This document shows positions 63,321 through 64,000 of a stretch of DNA of 64,000 nucleotides, piece after piece (within the stretch, counting starts at the first letter, position 1; the number at the start of each line of letters is the position of its first letter). Below the pieces are notes generated by a model. The model had not been told where the DNA came from. It did not search any database and saw nothing but the letters and a program-made list of their open reading frames with translations. This DNA is from CAWCAW01 sp963793645 (GTDB lineage Bacteria > Actinomycetota > Acidimicrobiia > Acidimicrobiales > UBA8190): assembly GCA_963793645.1 (NCBI GenBank), contig CAWCAW010000007.1, forward strand, positions 62,001 to 126,000, read 5' to 3'. The translations under genes were made by a program, and so were the position numbers.

Positions 63321-64000
63321 GACAGAGCTTGTACTTCTTGCCGCTCCCGCACCAGCACGGTTCGTTTCGACCGAGCTTCTCCTGGGGGGCCCGCACCAGT
63401 GGCGCCTGGGCATCGGGGTCGGCGGTGGCCGGACGGCGCCCGCCGCCCGGCGAGGCGACGCGGCGGCAGCGGCCGCAGCCCCAGCCAGTGCTCCGGCCCC
63501 GTTGGCAGCACCGATGTCGGTGCCATTGAGGTCTTCGCCGTCGGGTCCGCCCGCCCGGAAGGCATCGAGAAGGCTGGGTCCCTCCGAAGGATCGGCGGCG
63601 GCCTGATAGCTCGCCTTGGTGTAGTCGACCTCGGCTTGACCAGCGACCACCTGGACGTGCATGACATAGCGCAGGTAGTCGTCGTCCATGGACTCGACCA
63701 TCTGCCCGAACATCGAGAAGCCTTCTCGCTGCCAGGCCACCAGCGGGTCCTGTTGGCCCATGGCCCGCAAGTTGATGCCCTCGCGCAGATAGTCCATCTC
63801 CGCCAAGTGCTCCCGCCAGCGCTGATCGATGATCTGCAGCATCACCTCGCGCTCGACTTGGCGGGCCTCCTCCTCCCCGCCCGGAAAGGCGTGGTCGCGG
63901 TTGCGGTAGGCATCGAGGGAGTCCGCCAGCAGGCTCTCGGAGATCTGCGTGGTGGTGGTGGCCTCGGCCAGGTCCTCGACGGTGAACTCGGACGGGTAGT
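63307..64000 (-). CDS. secA: preprotein translocase SecA, C-terminal part, cut by window edge and frameshifted
   Basis: Only the C-terminal 230 or so residues are in the window; the N-terminal motor domains lie beyond 64000. Helical scaffold segment REVMLQIIDQRWREHLAEMD, then YLREGINLRAMGQQDPLVAW and FGQMVESMDDDYLRYVMHVQ. An Ala-rich linker follows. The zinc-binding tail LGRNEPCWCGSGKKYKLCHG, ending at 63307, is in a different frame, so one base is missing in the Ala/Gly-rich linker at about 63440-63490. SecA drives Sec-dependent export. Confidence 0.93.
   Translation of the reverse strand, partial: LPVRVHRRGPGRGHHHHADLREPAGGLPRCLPQPRPRLSGRGGGGPPSRARGDAADHRSALAGALGGDGLSARGHQLAGHGPTGPAGGLAARRLLDVRADGRVHGRRLPALCHARPGGRWSSRGRLHQGELSGRRRSFGGTQPSRCLPGGRTRRRRPQWHRHRCCQRGRSTGWGCGRCRRVASPGGGRRPATADPDAQAPLVRAPQEKLGRNEPCWCGSGKKYKLCHGTA

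Noticed and set aside
1..64000. tRNA, rRNA, insertion sequences, prophage or attachment sites
   Set aside because: Looked for cloverleaf-type stems, transposase or integrase motifs and flanking inverted repeats; none found by eye.

Overview
The window is GC-rich, densely packed chromosomal DNA from an actinobacterium. An Acidimicrobiia-type lineage is my best guess. The support is indirect: a 2-oxoglutarate dehydrogenase with the E2 and E1 parts in one chain (Kgd type), a SepIVA-like protein between coaD and yceD, DUF2469 next to yraN, GTP-type PEP carboxykinase, and a GWW/DGKWYPPE motif in front of an RDD domain. No rRNA, tRNA, CRISPR array, IS element or phage gene was found.

Layout. 1-6.2 kb (+): a translationally coupled set of a PAS-GGDEF-EAL c-di-GMP enzyme (cut by the window edge), an alpha-oxoamine synthase and an MFS exporter with a long alanine-rich tail. 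6.2-25.3 kb (mostly -): the conserved housekeeping run recG-rsmD-coaD-sepIVA-yceD-rpmF-plsX-acpP-rnc-mutM-smc-ftsY-ffh-rpsP-khpA-rimM-trmD-rplS, then DUF2469, yraN and a crotonase. It combines fatty acid/phospholipid initiation, DNA repair, chromosome condensation, protein targeting and ribosome maturation. 25.3-29.9 kb: two surface-type genes (a polytopic membrane protein and an OafA-like acyltransferase with an SGNH domain) inserted between recG and yloV. 30-41 kb: yloV/rpmB, thiL/pckG, an MFS protein, a lone AsnC sensor domain, a CoA-transferase/hydrolase pair, galK and a PH-SHOCT protein. 40.7-46.1 kb: ddl, a membrane-anchored MurF, a hydrolase and a UvrD helicase. 46-51.2 kb: xth, a FabZ-like dehydratase, a small ORF, a three-part NYN-RNase/lysine-alanine tail/S1 protein, an M20 peptidase and a HAD hydrolase. 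51.2-60.4 kb: kgd, a hydrolase, divergent acyl-CoA dehydrogenase and acyl-CoA synthetase, a serine beta-lactamase-fold protein and an RmlA-like nucleotidyltransferase. 60.4-64 kb (-): secA (cut by the edge), prfB and ftsEX.

Two window-wide patterns stand out. First, many genes start 6-9 bases after a TAnnnT -10 box with no ribosome binding site, which indicates widespread leaderless transcription. In three divergent gene pairs the two -10 boxes share one TA dinucleotide. Second, nine otherwise intact conserved genes need a one-base change to read through. All nine lie right of 23 kb and none left of it, which points to consensus errors in part of the assembly rather than gene decay. Two genes (khpA and mutM) also carry tandem duplications of their own 3' end, each copy including the stop codon.
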